From Epiperipatus broadwayi (Eukaryota > Onychophora > Udeonychophora > Euonychophora > Peripatidae), in the NCBI GenBank assembly GCA_028023455.1, contig JAQFVV010012512.1, positions 1,344,413-1,408,412 on the forward strand: a stretch of 64,000 bases of DNA. The letters run 5' to 3'. Of the stretch, positions 46,465-59,230 are shown piece by piece. How positions within the stretch are numbered: position 1 is the first letter of the stretch; every line of letters starts with the position of its first letter. The position numbers were made by a program, and so were the translations under genes. The notes beneath the pieces were generated by a model. That model made no database searches. It was not told where the DNA came from and saw only the letters and a program-made list of their open reading frames with translations.

Positions 46465-49440
46465 TATAATATATATTCTTATTTTTTCCTGGAATTCGAA
46501 ATGGGTTCTTAATTCCCTAGTTACTCCTATGCAGTTTATGATCAAACAATTTCATCTATATGATTTTAGATAAATTGTGGATTTTTTCCAATTACAAAAT
46601 GGATAATCATATTTCTTCACTGATTAATAAAGAGTTTTCTCATCATTGTCAGTAAATCTTTTTTCCCTCTCTCTTGATAAGGCACACTTAAGAATTCATG
46701 TATGATAAAACTCAAGTGGAGCAATTTTCTTTGGATTAGATTAAGCATGATAACCATTTCACTTTCTTTTTCCATGGAGTGTCATGCAGTTAGAGCATAA
46801 ACCACAACAATTTTTTCAGCAATCCATTCATTTAATGTTTACCTTATATATACATACATAGTACAAATATATTACTTATTTATTATGCACTCTCTTACTT
46901 AAAAACTTTTAGAGTGTATATAAAACATTATAATGCTTTTATAAAATGAAGACTGATTGACTATTCTCTTTTACTGAAAGCCTTTTATAGGTTATAAACT
47001 TAAATTATTTCAATCCACTCTCTATAAGATGTTTATCAAAACCCAATTGTTCTTGTACAAACTTTACATGGTGTTTATCAATAAGCAACTTAATTAGTCA
47101 TTTAATTTAAGATTATTGTCAATGCCTACTTTATAACAAACATGATTATTATTCTTGATAGGAAATAGAGAAAGGGAAAATAGAAACAATTAAAAAAAAA
47201 GAAAATGTTTGTATTTTTAGTGCTACAACATATTTGGAATTTCCAAGTTTATAATTGAAACTTAGTTAAAAATTCTATTGCAAATTTGATAACATAAAGT
47301 AACTTTTCTCTCTCTTTCTTAATTTACAAAATTAATTTTACAAACCAGCTTTCTTTTTCCTTTTTAATAGAAATATTTTTTTTAAAAAATGTAACTGATC
47401 TTACATGCTCTAGAAAAAATCTTAAGTTTTTTACTTACTAAGGGTTTAAAATAAAGAAGAAAATATCATTAATTATTAACTTGTATAATAATTTAACCTT
47501 TTATTTAACAAGGTCTTAGAATTAAAATGCTGTCAATTATTAGCTTTCATATTTGACATTTACATCTAATGCTTGATGTAGCTTTGCATGGTTACATTAG
47601 ATCCATTTAACTGGGGAGTGAAATTGTATTGAATTGCATCAAACATTTGTTTGCATAAACCAATTTTCATTCCACATTTCTTAAATATTTAAATTATTTA
47701 ATGCTCACTGATTTTATCATTAATACAGACTTATGTGCTGGTTATACAATGCCAGTCTGGATTATCTTAGAAATTATTATTCATTAGTTCCTATTCATGG
47801 GTAATATATTTCTTGGGATTTGGATAACCTTCAGCAATTAAAAAGTATGATTACTGATTCCAACACCATGATGGACAAAACACTCAATCAAGGTCATAAG
47901 CATGAACATCAAGAAAGCTATCTCACTTTATTCACTTGATGCAACTTGCAACCCAGAAGAAATAATTAAGACTAAGTCTTTTTGCATGTAACAGCCTTGT
48001 TCATTTAATCTTTAGGGGTCTCAAAGATCCTTGATGCATGACACAAGTCCTGTTCCTTTGAGACTTAGGAACTACTTTTAATGATTTTGAGCCTTCAACT
48101 TTGGGTTGGTGCAGTGCAAAGTATATGATGCCAAGGAGTATTATGAACACATTGAATCTTCATGGGCCATGAAAAAATTCTTTATACATCAATACTACTA
48201 AATTACAGTATCATACATCAGCAGCTAATAATCATTTTTTAATAAATTTACTCGTTTCTTTTATAATAGTCACTTTCAGGGTAGTCATAGTTTTGAATTT
48301 ACAATCTTGTAATTTGTTCTTCTTAAATCATGCACTCTTATTGACAGATCCAGAGTCATCACAGAATAGATCATTTTTTATCATGAAAAATTTTAATTTT
48401 TACTTCTTTCCACATATTTATTAACCAGCGGAAAGATCATTTGGGGTGACTTGAGAAATATCTTATTCTTTTCATTTTGTTATGGATCTTTATTATCTAA
48501 CTTATTTCTTTGCTTTTTGTTTACTTCTGTATCAGAAGAATAATTGCATCCTACTTTTGTAGATTGGGCTCATGATCAGATCTGTGATAGGGTTTATCTT
48601 AGTTGATGCATGACCTGATTCCAGTTCTCGTTATTATGTGAGTTCTAATTGGACTTGTTGGACTACCAGTTGATATTCTCTGCTTTTTCTTCTTTTTTGG
48701 GTAGCACTTGTTCTTACTTATTTTCATACCATGGTGGGACTAGATTGATTCTAAATTAGCCACTTTCATTATCTTGAATAAATATTAAATGAGGATACTA
48801 GAAACCAAAAAGACAATCTGAATTCCACCCCAAAATTAATTTATAACTATTAAGGCATGTGAATTACAATCTTGTGTGGGGTTCAAATCAAAGTATGGAA
48901 ATAAATTGAATATCTGAAATGAGGAACTCATGGATCAATAGGAATCAAGTAATCTATGAAACATTAAGCTATAAAAGACAATATGTTAAGGTATTTGAAT
49001 TTGATAGAAGCTATTTTACGAACATCAGTTTAATTGTTTATAAATAAAATTTCAAACTGATCAGCTACTGTAGTCAACTGGTATATTTTCCTTTAAATTC
49101 TAAAGCTCCAAAGAGTTGGATAAGCTACAATCCAATAGTGTAATCAAACATATTACTTATAAGTTATCCCAATAGTACTCATTATTAAAAAACAACGCAC
49201 ATTAAATAAAATGTTTCTATAACTATCACTCCCCATCAATTAGACAGACACTTTCTACTTTAATTGAAGGTAAATAATTTTCTACAATAGACCACTGACA
49301 AGATTATCTTCAACATTCCGTTGATAATAAAGCCTCCAGAATAACAGAAATTATAAACTATAAGAGTCTTTTTAAAGTTTATTAACTGCTATTTGGTATT
49401 CTAATAGCTCCAGTTGGATTTCATGGGTCATTTGACAGTT
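46465..49440. other. Unassigned sequence, possibly decayed retroelement
   Basis: No conserved block can be supported. The region leads into the gypsy pol relic at 49.4 kb and may include its decayed gag and protease, but I cannot show it. Confidence 0.3.
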
Positions 49441-51180
49441 TAATGTTTTTCTGCTACTGACTTGGAACTCTTGATGTGTATTAAAATCTTGTAAATAAAT
49501 TCATGGAAGTAGGATTAAAAATAAACCTTAATGAATACATGTTTGATCCAACAACATTATAATTTTTTGATGTAAGATTTAGATAGGGAAGTACATTTTT
49601 TATTAAAAAGTAAAATGAAGGATACTCTAAATATATCAATTCCTACTAACAATGGGGGGCTTCAGGTATTCTTTGGACTCATTACTATGAGAGATTTCTT
49701 TAGTACAAAACAGAAGTTGCTGAAACCCCATATCAATTGCCAGACAAAGGAGCTGAGTGGATGTGAGGTATTCAGCAAATTCAAATTTTTGACAAAATAC
49801 ACAGTTAATACATTAATCATAGAGAATAAATTCTAGCATGAAAGTTTTGCCACTAAGTATTGGATTAGTCAACCCATTGTAACAGAAATGGGAATAACAC
49901 ATCTACTATCATCACTCCTATGACATTGACCAGAATGAAAAAATGATGTCAAATCGATAAATCCTTCATCTTGATGGCAGTTGATAATATAAATTATTTA
50001 TTTATAAAGGATCATTTTATGAATTGGATCATAAACGTTTCTTAGTCATATCTAATGCCGAAGAACTACTTCAGCACATTTGACAACCTGCTGAATGAAT
50101 ATCAATGTAGAAGGAAAAAATCCCATCTTGGATCATTCATTAGATTATAATATAAAAATAAAGAAAAAAGTTAAATGCAAAAAAAAAAAACAATTATTAC
50201 ATATAATTGTTTTAGAAAATAGTAACCAAATAAACAATAAGGCAATAATAGTTCATTGGGAAAAATAAGATCAACCATTATCAGTAAATAGATAAATACA
50301 AATTGACCAATTCACAAACCACAATAAGTACATAAACCTTTCTGATTAAGAAGGCATGGCCTATCCATTGAGAATTAATGTATCTCAGCATTCTTCTAAA
50401 TCATAATATCACCCAGAGACTACAAACAGACCTTAAATTTAGTTATTGCATTGTAGACATCCTGAAATAGTGAAAGCAAAAGTCCTTGATAGATATTATA
50501 TCTGGAGGCCTATCACCAAATCTGATTTAAAACATCAGGAATATCAATGCCAGAAATGAAAATCGTTCGATTTATTCCAGATAAACAAGGAACAATGCTC
50601 GACTATAGGCAACTAAATTTTAAGAAATGATCCAATTAAATCATGCAGAATGTCATAAGGACAAAATATTTCTCATCATTGTTGATACCTCTCCAAATGG
50701 TTAGAAATAAGTATGTACCCCATATCATCACCTCAATCACAATGGACTCCTTGATAAAAATATTGGCAATTCATTGTTGTCTTTTGCCCTCATCTTCTAT
50801 ATCTAGTTTATTCAAAATTCATATTCAAATAATAAAAGCAATCACATATTTAGACTGTCATTCAACTAGAGAATAATGGACAAACTGGAAATTCAGTGCA
50901 AGAGGTTTCATGAAAAAGCCTTTAGAAGGAAGTGGCAAAATAATTTAGTATGCATATAACTACAATCTTAATCCAGCATTAAATTTTATCTACTGCTTTG
51001 TTGTCTCATATTGTAAATGATTCTTTAGCACTTTTCTATTTCTTTTGCTATTTTATGTAATAGTACTAGGATGTGTTATTACTCTAATTCTGGTATTACT
51101 AAAACTTTGGTACAGTATGATCATTGGATGCCATCCTCAAAGGGTGGCTGTACCACCTTACTGTCAGATATATGACTTGA
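49440..51180 (+). pseudogene. Ty3/gypsy-type pol relic
   Basis: Pieces in order follow a Ty3/gypsy pol. The end of reverse transcriptase shows VGLKINLNEYMFDPTT (about 49505-49555). PTNNGGLQVFFGLITMRDFF (about 49642-49700) is the block where the family has a PT..ELQ.FLGL..YYR.F pattern. An H2C2-type integrase finger is CRHPEIVKAKVLDRYYIW with LKHQEYQCQK (about 50455-50560). SKWLEISMYPISSP (about 50690-50735) and NNGQTGNSVQE (about 50875-50905) match the SKW.E and TNGQ.ER.. parts of the integrase core. All frames are broken and the catalytic residues of RT cannot be seen. No LTRs were identified. It is an ancient dead copy. Confidence 0.65.
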
Positions 51181-52360
51181 TAAATTTCAAATTGATACTA
51201 ATAGTGTTTAGCAAGTTAGATTTTAGGGTTTTTCACTTTTAATAGGTATCTTTCTGACTACATGGATCCAGCTTTTTTTAGGTAACATGACATATCTTTA
51301 TATAAATAAATATAGTGACTATAATTTGCTGCTTGATTTATAGTGTCGATAAGTTTAGATTAAAGACTGGATGACTTAGTTATGCTCAACAGTAAAGCTG
51401 TACAGTCAGTTCTCATCAATCAGTAAACAGGAGTTTCATCAGATAATGGCACCAAGTGCTAGAATTGTTAATACTAAAATTAGCGATAGTAATCATCCTA
51501 GTGCCAGTATGTATGGTGGTCTGACTACTACTAGCACTTGTCAAAACATTGTTTCATCTAGGAAGAAAGGAATGTTGTCATCTATTTCTGATTTACCTCT
51601 GAAAAATGCATTCACCATATGGATAGAAATGATTTTGACTACATAATGTATATAAACATACAAACAAATGGAAATAATGAGAAAATTCGCTTATCTTCCT
51701 TTGTATATCATTCCTTTAGATTTTAATAGAAACATGGCTGCTTCAGAAGTCTTTTGATCTGAGGATATGGCTGGCTAGATGTTCAACTTGATTTTGTTAA
51801 TACCTTTCAAATCTATTTACATTTTGTGAATGAATCTTATACCTGTTCTCTGAGATTACCTTACATGTGTGTACTAATTAAACAATGATGTTATCTGAAG
51901 TTTGGCAATTAATACACATTATTATAACTAAATGCTATATCTGATTGTAATTGTAAGTTGTTGACTATTATTTACTAGCTTTTAACCTAGAAATGGGAAC
52001 CTTTTTTTGACAAATACCATTTGGATACTTATAATATCATTCATGCATCGTACAAAATTATCAATTTAAAAATTAGCCTGTTACATTTTATCTAAAATTT
52101 AATTAATTTAGCCTGAATTATTAGGGGTTGACAATCTTCTCAACTAGTGGTCTAATTTCAATTTTTTTTTAAGATGAGGGCTAATTTTTTGTGAGTTAAA
52201 AATAAAGAAACATGTCAAAATCAATAATGATTGCCCTACATTTAATAACAATTATTCCACTTTGCTTTATAACTATTCTTAATCTTGAATGTCACTTAAT
52301 GTTCTGGGAAGATTACCTCTAGCAGTTAGAATGCATTTTTTATAAAAATCACTTTCTACA
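51181..52360. other. Unassigned sequence, no gene seen
   Basis: A 66-codon frame at 51446-51646 has no support beyond being open. No repeat is recognised. Confidence 0.4.
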
Positions 52361-52365
52361 AGTCA

Positions 52366-52460
52366 AGCATTGGTGGTCGAGAAGTCAGTGACAGCTGCTT
52401 TCCAAGCAGTTGTCCTGGGTTAGCGGGTTCACTTCCTGGCTGATGCTATGACACATGAGG
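52366..52460 (+). repeat. tRNA-derived SINE copy
   Basis: GCATTGGTGGTCGAGAAGTC (A-box region), CTTTCCAAGCAGTTG, and GCGGGTTCACTTCC (B-box-like), followed by GATGCTATGACACATGAGG and an A-rich tail. It belongs to the same family as 53752, 57661, 59137 and 31428. Confidence 0.75.
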
Positions 52461-52921
52461 AAAAAAATCACTTTCTACAAATGGTTTGAATTTTCTGCTT
52501 TGTTTTGTAAATAATGCAATTTGCTTTCTCACAAATTTCTGACTTGTTTGTACTTTTTATGAAATATGTTATCTAATTGAAGCTTCTTTTTATGTTTTCA
52601 ATTTTAGTATTTTTTCATTTTTTAATAATTTTGTTGTAATTATAATAATGTATTAACAAATAGTTCCTCTTAAGCAAATATTATTTTATTTACTGAAATA
52701 CTTGTCAAACATATCAGGCTCATTAATTTACTATTTTTTTATAAAAAAATATGTTGGATCATTTCTTTTAAAATGTGCAATTTTCTATGTAAAATTCTTA
52801 TTTTATTTGGTATAGCCATCCTACTGAAAAAATTAAATGGAATATAATAAATAGAAGTAAAATTCTGGTTTTATTTTTGCTTAAATACATTCATCTGCTA
52901 AAAATCATTATAAAAATAAAC

Positions 52922-53086
52922 ATTACATGATCACCATCTCTATACTAGCACATAATTGTTGTAAACGAAGGCAAAACTCTCCATACAGTAGTGCCATCCT
53001 ATGCCAAACAGAGTAATCAATGGCATCCATTGATTACTCTGTTTGGCACAGGGTGGCACTACTGTATGGAGAGTTTTGTCTTTGTT
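52922..53086. mobile_element. Small foldback MITE with 13-14 bp flanking repeat
   Basis: Arms about 52967-53027 and 53032-53094 pair: GCAAAACTCTCCATACAGTA faces TACTGTATGGAGAGTTTTGT, and AAACAGAGTAATCAATGG faces CATTGATTACTCTGTTT. TATAAAAATAAACA occurs on both sides (about 52908 and 53087), which may be a target duplication or chance in AT-rich DNA. An isolated arm lies at 40837-40905. Confidence 0.7.
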
Positions 53087-53589
53087 TATAAAAATAAACA
53101 AAATGCCATCAGCATTTAGATTAAATCTATAGTCAGATAGACCACACAATATAAATAATTTGTTGGAATATTGTGTCTCTGATAGAATGAATTAGGATTA
53201 TTGTAAAGATTGAAGTGAGAATAAGATGTAGTTGAGTAAATAAATATTTTATTTTACTTAACTCTTAATTCAATATTTGTAGTGCATGCATATTTAAATA
53301 GAAGTTTTATACAGGGTCACTATATATTTTTTTGAAAATTTATTTGGGCCTGATTGAAATCTTTTGGGAACTAGAATTAGCCCATGGATCAGAGGTTCCC
53401 CACATCTGTCTATTATAATGTAATATATTAAAAATTCTCTACAAGAATTATTTACTGAATAATGAATTTTAATCACTTTCAGAAAATATAATTATTTTAT
53501 CCAAATATGTTTTGGGATATAACTGATTCTTAGAGCTCAAGATTATTCAAGCTTATATTAAAAAGAAAATTTGTCAGATAATTTATGTT

Positions 53590-53690
53590 CATATTTGTAT
53601 TGAAGCAGTCAATCTTAGCTTAAGATTGAGCTTCATAGTTCCTTCTACTAACCTGTATTCAAACCCTATATCCCATCCTGCTCCTTTTGT
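53590..53690. repeat. Possible decayed repeat shared with 23.44 kb
   Basis: ATTGAAGCAGTCAATCTTAG and TTCAAACCCTA correspond to blocks at 23440-23510. Confidence 0.3.
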
Positions 53691-53751
53691 CATGTATATA
53701 TATTTTATGTATATATTTGAGATGTGTGCCTAAGTTATAAAATTTTGTCTT

Positions 53752-53831
53752 GCATTGGTGGTCAAGAGGTTAGCGCGACTGCCTGGCAGTTGCCCAGGTT
53801 GCGGGTTCACGTCCCAGCCGATGCTATGACA
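53752..53831 (+). repeat. tRNA-derived SINE copy
   Basis: TTGGTGGTCAAGAGGTTAGC (A box), GACTGCCTGGCAGTTGCCCAG, and GCGGGTTCACGTCCC (B box), then CCGATGCTATGACAC. It is closely related to 57661-57752 with a short deletion in the anticodon-side region. Confidence 0.8.
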
Positions 53832-53839
53832 CTTAAGTT

Positions 53840-56590
53840 ATAAAATTTTAACATTTTTTTAAAAATTATTATTAATTCTTTTTTATTAATTATTAGTTCT
53901 TTTTTATTAAAGTATTATAGGTGCGGCTCATATATATATATATATATATATAGGAGCAAAAACTTACTAACAATATTGACTTTTTTTAAAATATTTTATT
54001 ATATGTCATTTATACAACTTTTTCTTTTAAAGTATTTTTCTTATTAAACTATATCTTATAAAATCCAAGATGGAAGATGTGACCAAATTGTCTAAAAATC
54101 ATTAAATGATTGGAAACACTATTGTTTTAATCTGGGGAAGGTATTTTTAATTAATATTTTTACTTAAAACAGGGATTAAGATTAAAGATTTTCATTTGTC
54201 ATAAACATTTTGTCAAATCTATTTCTAATCTGGAAATAGATTTGAATTTATTTTTGGACATTATCTTACATTGCATCTTTCAAAAACAATGAACAAAGGA
54301 AACTTAAGATTTTAGATCAGAGATTAGATTTTAAGGCTAAAACCAAGTAATTAAAAGCATTCCAAAAATACTTGAGCAGAGTATAAAATGGCCTGATAGA
54401 AAATTACCAACAGATTAGTTACTATTGAGAGAACTGTATTATTAACTGAACCCAAGCGGTTTTGACATGTAAGCATAGAAAACTTATCACCTTTCTGACC
54501 CATGAGGGTCATCTCCTGCTGCCATAATATTCTGCTACCCTAAAATGAAGTAAAAGCCTGACTGGAGAATTGTGGAATGCTGAATAAAAACTTGTTACTG
54601 TTATTTAAGAACCAATTGCCATGCATGATCAGACTTTGAAATATGAATTCTTAAAATTGCAAGGTAACTTTTCAAGACGTCACCTCAAGCTAAATCTAGC
54701 CTAACTCATCTATCAAGATTTCTTCTAATATATTATTTAACTTTGTTTTTGTTTAAATATGTAATTTGCTCTTAAATAATTTCTATAAATTTAATTCTCT
54801 CTCATATGCTCTTAACATTCCTTAACTTTGGTGTGGTCATTTAGTTATATGTATTTATTATTTGATTTATATATCTGCTTGCTTATTATTAATATGCCAA
54901 TTTCCAGCAACCTGGTTAACTTAATTTCTAAAATCTTTTTTTGTCTTTCAATTAAATCTCCATTAATTAAGATTTTTAATTTTTCCTCAAAATATATTAT
55001 ATGATATATGTTTGCCAGTTTGTTTTTACGAATCATTTTATGTTGGTTTATTATAAGATTATTTGTTCAACTCTGAATAGAATAAAGTAATTCTACCCAG
55101 GGTAAATCCACCATTCAAGTTAATGAATGCTTTAAAATCATTAAAAATGTTTTTTTATTAAATTCTGAAACCTTTAATTATTTTCTATAACTGCCAGTCT
55201 TCTTTTATTATCCATACTCTTAAAATGTCAAATATTGTATTTAAATATTTCAGTTATTATAAAAACCACAATGGTGGGATTGAATTATTTTAAATATCAG
55301 AAAAGGAAAGGGGATAAATTTTAATATTTTACTATTATTAAGTAAAATCTTGTGTCTATATATATTATAACTGCATAGCGAATTATTTGTCTAAATTATG
55401 GCATTCAAATAAGGGTTATTTATTTTAAAGCAGTAAATCTTAGTCAATATTGTTAGTGACATTTATCCATACTGCGTTACTGACATTCGGCCTTATATTC
55501 ATGTTTATATATATATATATATGTGCTTCTTAATCTGGGGGTTATGACAAGTTTAAACCCATATATTTCTTCTCAAGCCTTGTCCTGAGGATAGTTAATC
55601 TTTCCAGGACCATTTATTTTGTATAAAAAGGCCTCTGGCGGTGATTCCCTAAGTCTGGCACATGCAGCGCCTATCCACTTTCTTCTTTAAAAAAGGGCCT
55701 GCACATCAGCTGATGTCCACAGCATGCCTATCCACTTCGTCTTTCATCCAGAAGCATGACTTTTTCTCTTATTTCTTGGTTATTATGTCAGCACTGCAAA
55801 CTTCTTCATATTATTATTTCTTTTGCTTCATGATCCAGTTTTAATGCTCTAATATTAAAATTGTGCTCTGCTTGAAATATATATAAATGCCAACAACTAC
55901 TAGTTTTATTAGTTAAATTTATTTCAATCTTATACAATCCCACCATCATAACTTATTCCAGTATTTAAGAGTATCTTTTTGCCTAGGAGAAAATAAAGCG
56001 TTCTTCTTACCAGCATTAATTAAAAGAATTTTCATTAAGTATCTTATCATATAATCAAATATGTTTTACAAATGTATTTTATGTATTTTCACGACCGTAA
56101 TGGTGTGAAAATGGTTTATATTATATCTGTAATGAATCTTGGAACACTCCCTTAAATAATGTTAGTCACCACATTTCAGAACTGTAATCCAAAGCATTAA
56201 TAGCAGTTTTATGTAACTTCTTTCTAATAATCGATTGGCATTTTAATACTGTACCCACCAAAGATGTGTGTTAATGTATAGTATATATTATTTAATTAAT
56301 AAAAGAGCATATGAGAAATAATAGCATGAATGACAATATATAATTATCTATCATTTGGTAGACAGCTTGCTCATTCACGCACATACTACTAATGTATGCA
56401 ATTAACTAAGTCATAATGTATAAAAATGTCATTATATTAAACTATATTTTATTGTCTAACTTGTTTGAGTAGTTTCTATTCCTTTTTCTCCACTTCCACA
56501 CATACAGCCATGTGAGTATATATTTTAGTTAAGTAATAATTAATAGATGTCTCATTGTTTTTTTCGCTTTGCTAGTGGGCCGGATTAAAA
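53840..56590. other. Unassigned AT-rich sequence
   Basis: A (TA)n tract lies at about 53931-53952. TATA-like AGTATAAAATGGCC (about 54380) and TGTATAAAAAGGCC (about 55620) each precede less AT-rich stretches; they might be LTR-type promoters but show no partner repeats. I see no gene. Confidence 0.35.
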
Positions 56591-56604
56591 TTAATTATCA
56601 TGTG

Positions 56605-56880
56605 CCATCACTATTCTGTTATTCATTAGGTGTTAGATCTGGAGCTTAGAAAGTGGGTTCGAATCCAGGCTGGTCCCTGACCTAAATCTTGGGCTTGACT
56701 GGGTTTGTGAGTTCCAACTCATGTTAGATGGATAAACATGTTTTGACCAGTATAGTATGTATTGGTAAAATTTTACATTTACATCAAAATAATATTTGTG
56801 ATTACTTGAAGGACCATGGTGTGCAGGTTGTGCAAAGCACAAAAGTGTATCATAGGGTCACCAAGTCATCTAGATAATTA
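56605..56880 (+). repeat. Possible second tRNA-derived repeat type
   Basis: GTGGGTTCGAATCCAGGC contains an exact polymerase III B-box core (GGTTCGAATCC) at about 56657. The A-box region (GGTGTTAGATCTGG) is poor. It is unlike the other SINE family in this window. Confidence 0.4.
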
Positions 56881-57660
56881 ATAAAATTTATATGTAAATG
56901 AAAATGGTTATGATTTGAAATCACTTCATTGTTAAAAATATGTTCCAAGTGTAAATACTTTTTATTTAAATATAGAATACTTCTTTAATTAAACTAATTG
57001 TGACAATTGTTCAGTGTTGAATTTCAAAGCTTCAACTTGGAATATACCCTTCTCTTTGCACTAAACTGAATAGGCTTCCAAAGAGTAAGCTTGTGGTTTA
57101 AAGACCTGTAGAGGTCCCTACTATCGCATTTTATACGCATGTTCTTGAAGGCTACAGCCTCAATAAATATTACATACGTAATCAATGTGCGTTTAAATAA
57201 ATTTATAATTAAAGCTTATTATTGCAAATGCATAGATTTCTGCATCACTTTATATTTAGAAACATGTTCTTTTTTATTTAAATATTAGTCAAATATTTCT
57301 TTAGTTAGACATGTTTGATAATTAGTCAAGTTTCAAAATGTATTATATATATATTTTTTAAAAAATAACTTATTTTGCAAAATTTTACCTCATAATTACA
57401 GTAATTCTGCCTGTAACGAAATTATTTATATTATTGTTATTTTACATTGTTCATCTGTCTTATTAAGTTTAGAGTAGTGATTGTGTCTGACTCAGGAATA
57501 TGGAATCCTAGAATGTATTCCACTGGTGACTTGTACAAAATATTCTCAATAGCAATAAGCACATTTTTTTATTAAATTTTACACATTTTATTAAATAGCT
57601 TTTCTTATTTTTAAAAATATTTTTAATGTTGTCTTATTGTTTAATGATCCACTGTTGATA

Positions 57661-57752
57661 GTCAAGCCTTGGTGGTCGATAGGTCAGCGCGTCTGCCTTA
57701 CAAGCAGTTGCCCAGGTTGCGGGTTCGCTTCCCGGCCGATGCTATGACACAT
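57661..57752 (+). repeat. tRNA-derived SINE, best copy
   Basis: GCCTTGGTGGTCGATAGGTC and AGCGCGTCTGCCTTACAAGC give an A box and a tRNA-like 5' half. GCGGGTTCGCTTCCCGGCC gives a B box with T-arm-like pairing. GATGCTATGACACATG and an A-rich tail follow. At about 90 bp it is a very short SINE or a tRNA-like pseudogene family. Five copies occur in this window, on both strands. Confidence 0.8.
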
Positions 57753-58184
57753 GAAAAAAAAACTGCTTCCCAGCTGATGCTTTGACTCGTGAAAAAGAAA
57801 AAAAAAGAAAAAAACTTGTAACTGTTTGATCAGGAAAGTGTTAAAAGTGCCTAGAGAATACTTTACTATTCAAGTGAAAGAAACCAATTGTTTGATGTTT
57901 TTTTTCACTTATAATCTATCATTAAACAAAAGAAAAGCCCAAGGCATGGTATGATGTTTCTAAAAATATGTCACATAAACAATGTAAGTGTGAAAATTTC
58001 TTTAAATGAATCCTTAAATTCCATAGATACCTGATTATATCGTTTCACTAAGGATTTAAAGTCAAATATCAAACCTACAAATACTGTTTCACAGAAAATA
58101 AGACCCAACCCAAAAATACACGCTAGCATGATTTTTCAGGATGTATATAATATAAGCGTTAGTCAAGATCATCAGACATATTGA

Positions 58185-58202
58185 ATTATAAAGTAATGAG
58201 TG
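58185..58202. repeat. Left long target duplication (18 bp)
   Basis: ATTATAAAGTAATGAGTG; it matches 58645-58662 at 17 of 18 positions. Confidence 0.75.
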
Positions 58203-58644
58203 TTAGGATATATGAGCACAGACTTTCATATGACAATCTTCATACTTTAATGGACAGGCTCCAATCTACTACACACTCCAACTCTTCAACCGTCCATCCA
58301 ATTGAAAATCTGATGATGAATGCTCGAAGGCCACCCTGAGGCCGAGATTGTCACACCCACATTGACCTAAGGTCAATCTGAACGCCACATATACTATCTT
58401 AATATATATCTGAGCACTTATAGTATATATGTGTGGGAGATGATAATCTGGACCAACTGATAATTGCTGGTTTAGCATGAAATACATATATTGGTGATTA
58501 TTTATCTTTTCAGCATATATGTGCTTGAGTGTATCAGTGTTATTAGATAGAGTGGAGAGTGGTGGGTCACGTAAAAGTCTGTGCTCATATATCCTGTATA
58601 TTACATATATAGACACAGGTATATAATACGCCTGTGTTTCAGTT
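58203..58644 (+). mobile_element. Hammerhead-bearing retroelement repeat, second insertion
   Basis: Same family as 4933-5948. A left part (58203-about 58375) lies in minus orientation, covering the AGTTGGAGTGTG and CCACCCTGAGG blocks. The right part (about 58386-58644) lies in plus orientation, running from TATATATCTGAGCACTTATA through the hammerhead motif to CCTGTGTTTCAGTTA. The 442-bp insertion is flanked by 18-bp repeats with one mismatch. Head-to-head structure and a long duplication are shared with the 5 kb copy. The 115-codon minus-strand frame here is not considered real. Confidence 0.7.
58442..58506 (+). ncRNA. Hammerhead motif with single core change
   Basis: Stem I (GGACCAA facing TTGGTG), stem II (TGCT/AGCA) and stem III are all kept, and GAAA is intact at 58479-58482. 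The core reads CTGATAA instead of CTGATGA (G8 to A, at 58462), which removes the general-acid/base guanine. Predicted inactive. The cleavage position would be after A58490. Confidence 0.65.
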
Positions 58645-58662
58645 ATTATAAAGTAATGAATG
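58645..58662. repeat. Right long target duplication (18 bp)
   Basis: ATTATAAAGTAATGAATG, the partner of 58185-58202. Confidence 0.75.
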
Positions 58663-58664
58663 TA

Positions 58665-59130
58665 TAAATAAATAATACTATTGACATTAATGCTTTAGAT
58701 ACGTAATAATATAAATTATATAGTTCTTTTGTGTTTTTCATTTCATCATTTTTGACAAACGTGATTCTATCTATATAAAGAAACAATTAATCTACCACAA
58801 GCCAGTATATTAAACAATTTATAATTTTATTTATATATTTTTGCATACGTATTTATATTTAATACTTAGATTTAGATTACTCGATTTCATCATGGTAGCT
58901 TTTAAATATTCAAATAAAAACATACTTTGACTTTTAAAAGATTATTAAAAATGGAAGTGATTTTAATAATTAATTTTCTTCTAAATAAAACTTTTTAATA
59001 CAGAAACATGTTCGGAATTTTTTGTTGCTTTTGTGTGGACAAACCATTTTCACTGTAATCATTTTTTGTTACCACTCCTGACTCACAATTTTTGATTAAC
59101 ATTTGATTAAATGGTCAATTTAAATTTTCC
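58665..59130. other. AT-rich sequence, no gene seen
   Basis: No coding or repeat structure is recognised. Confidence 0.5.
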
Positions 59131-59136
59131 CCCCAT

Positions 59137-59230
59137 GTGTCAGAGCATCGACCGGGAAACGAAACCCGCAAACCCGGCACAACTGCTTGTAAGGTTGCTG
59201 TGCTGATCTTTCGACCAACAATGCTTGACA
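59137..59230 (-). repeat. tRNA-derived SINE copy, minus strand
   Basis: Read in reverse: GTTGGTCGAAAGATCAGCAC, CAAGCAGTTGTGCCGGGTT, and GCGGGTTTCGTTTCCCGG, then TCGATGCTCTGACACATG. It is a diverged copy of the 57661 family. Confidence 0.7.

Noticed and set aside
57661-57752. Functional tRNA gene
   Set aside because: The acceptor stem does not pair, and four diverged copies with the same 3' extension and A-rich tails show a SINE-like repeat.
58269-58616. 115-codon minus-strand frame
   Set aside because: It spans the head-to-head hammerhead element and its junction; the homologous region at 5.1-5.9 kb is not open in the same way.
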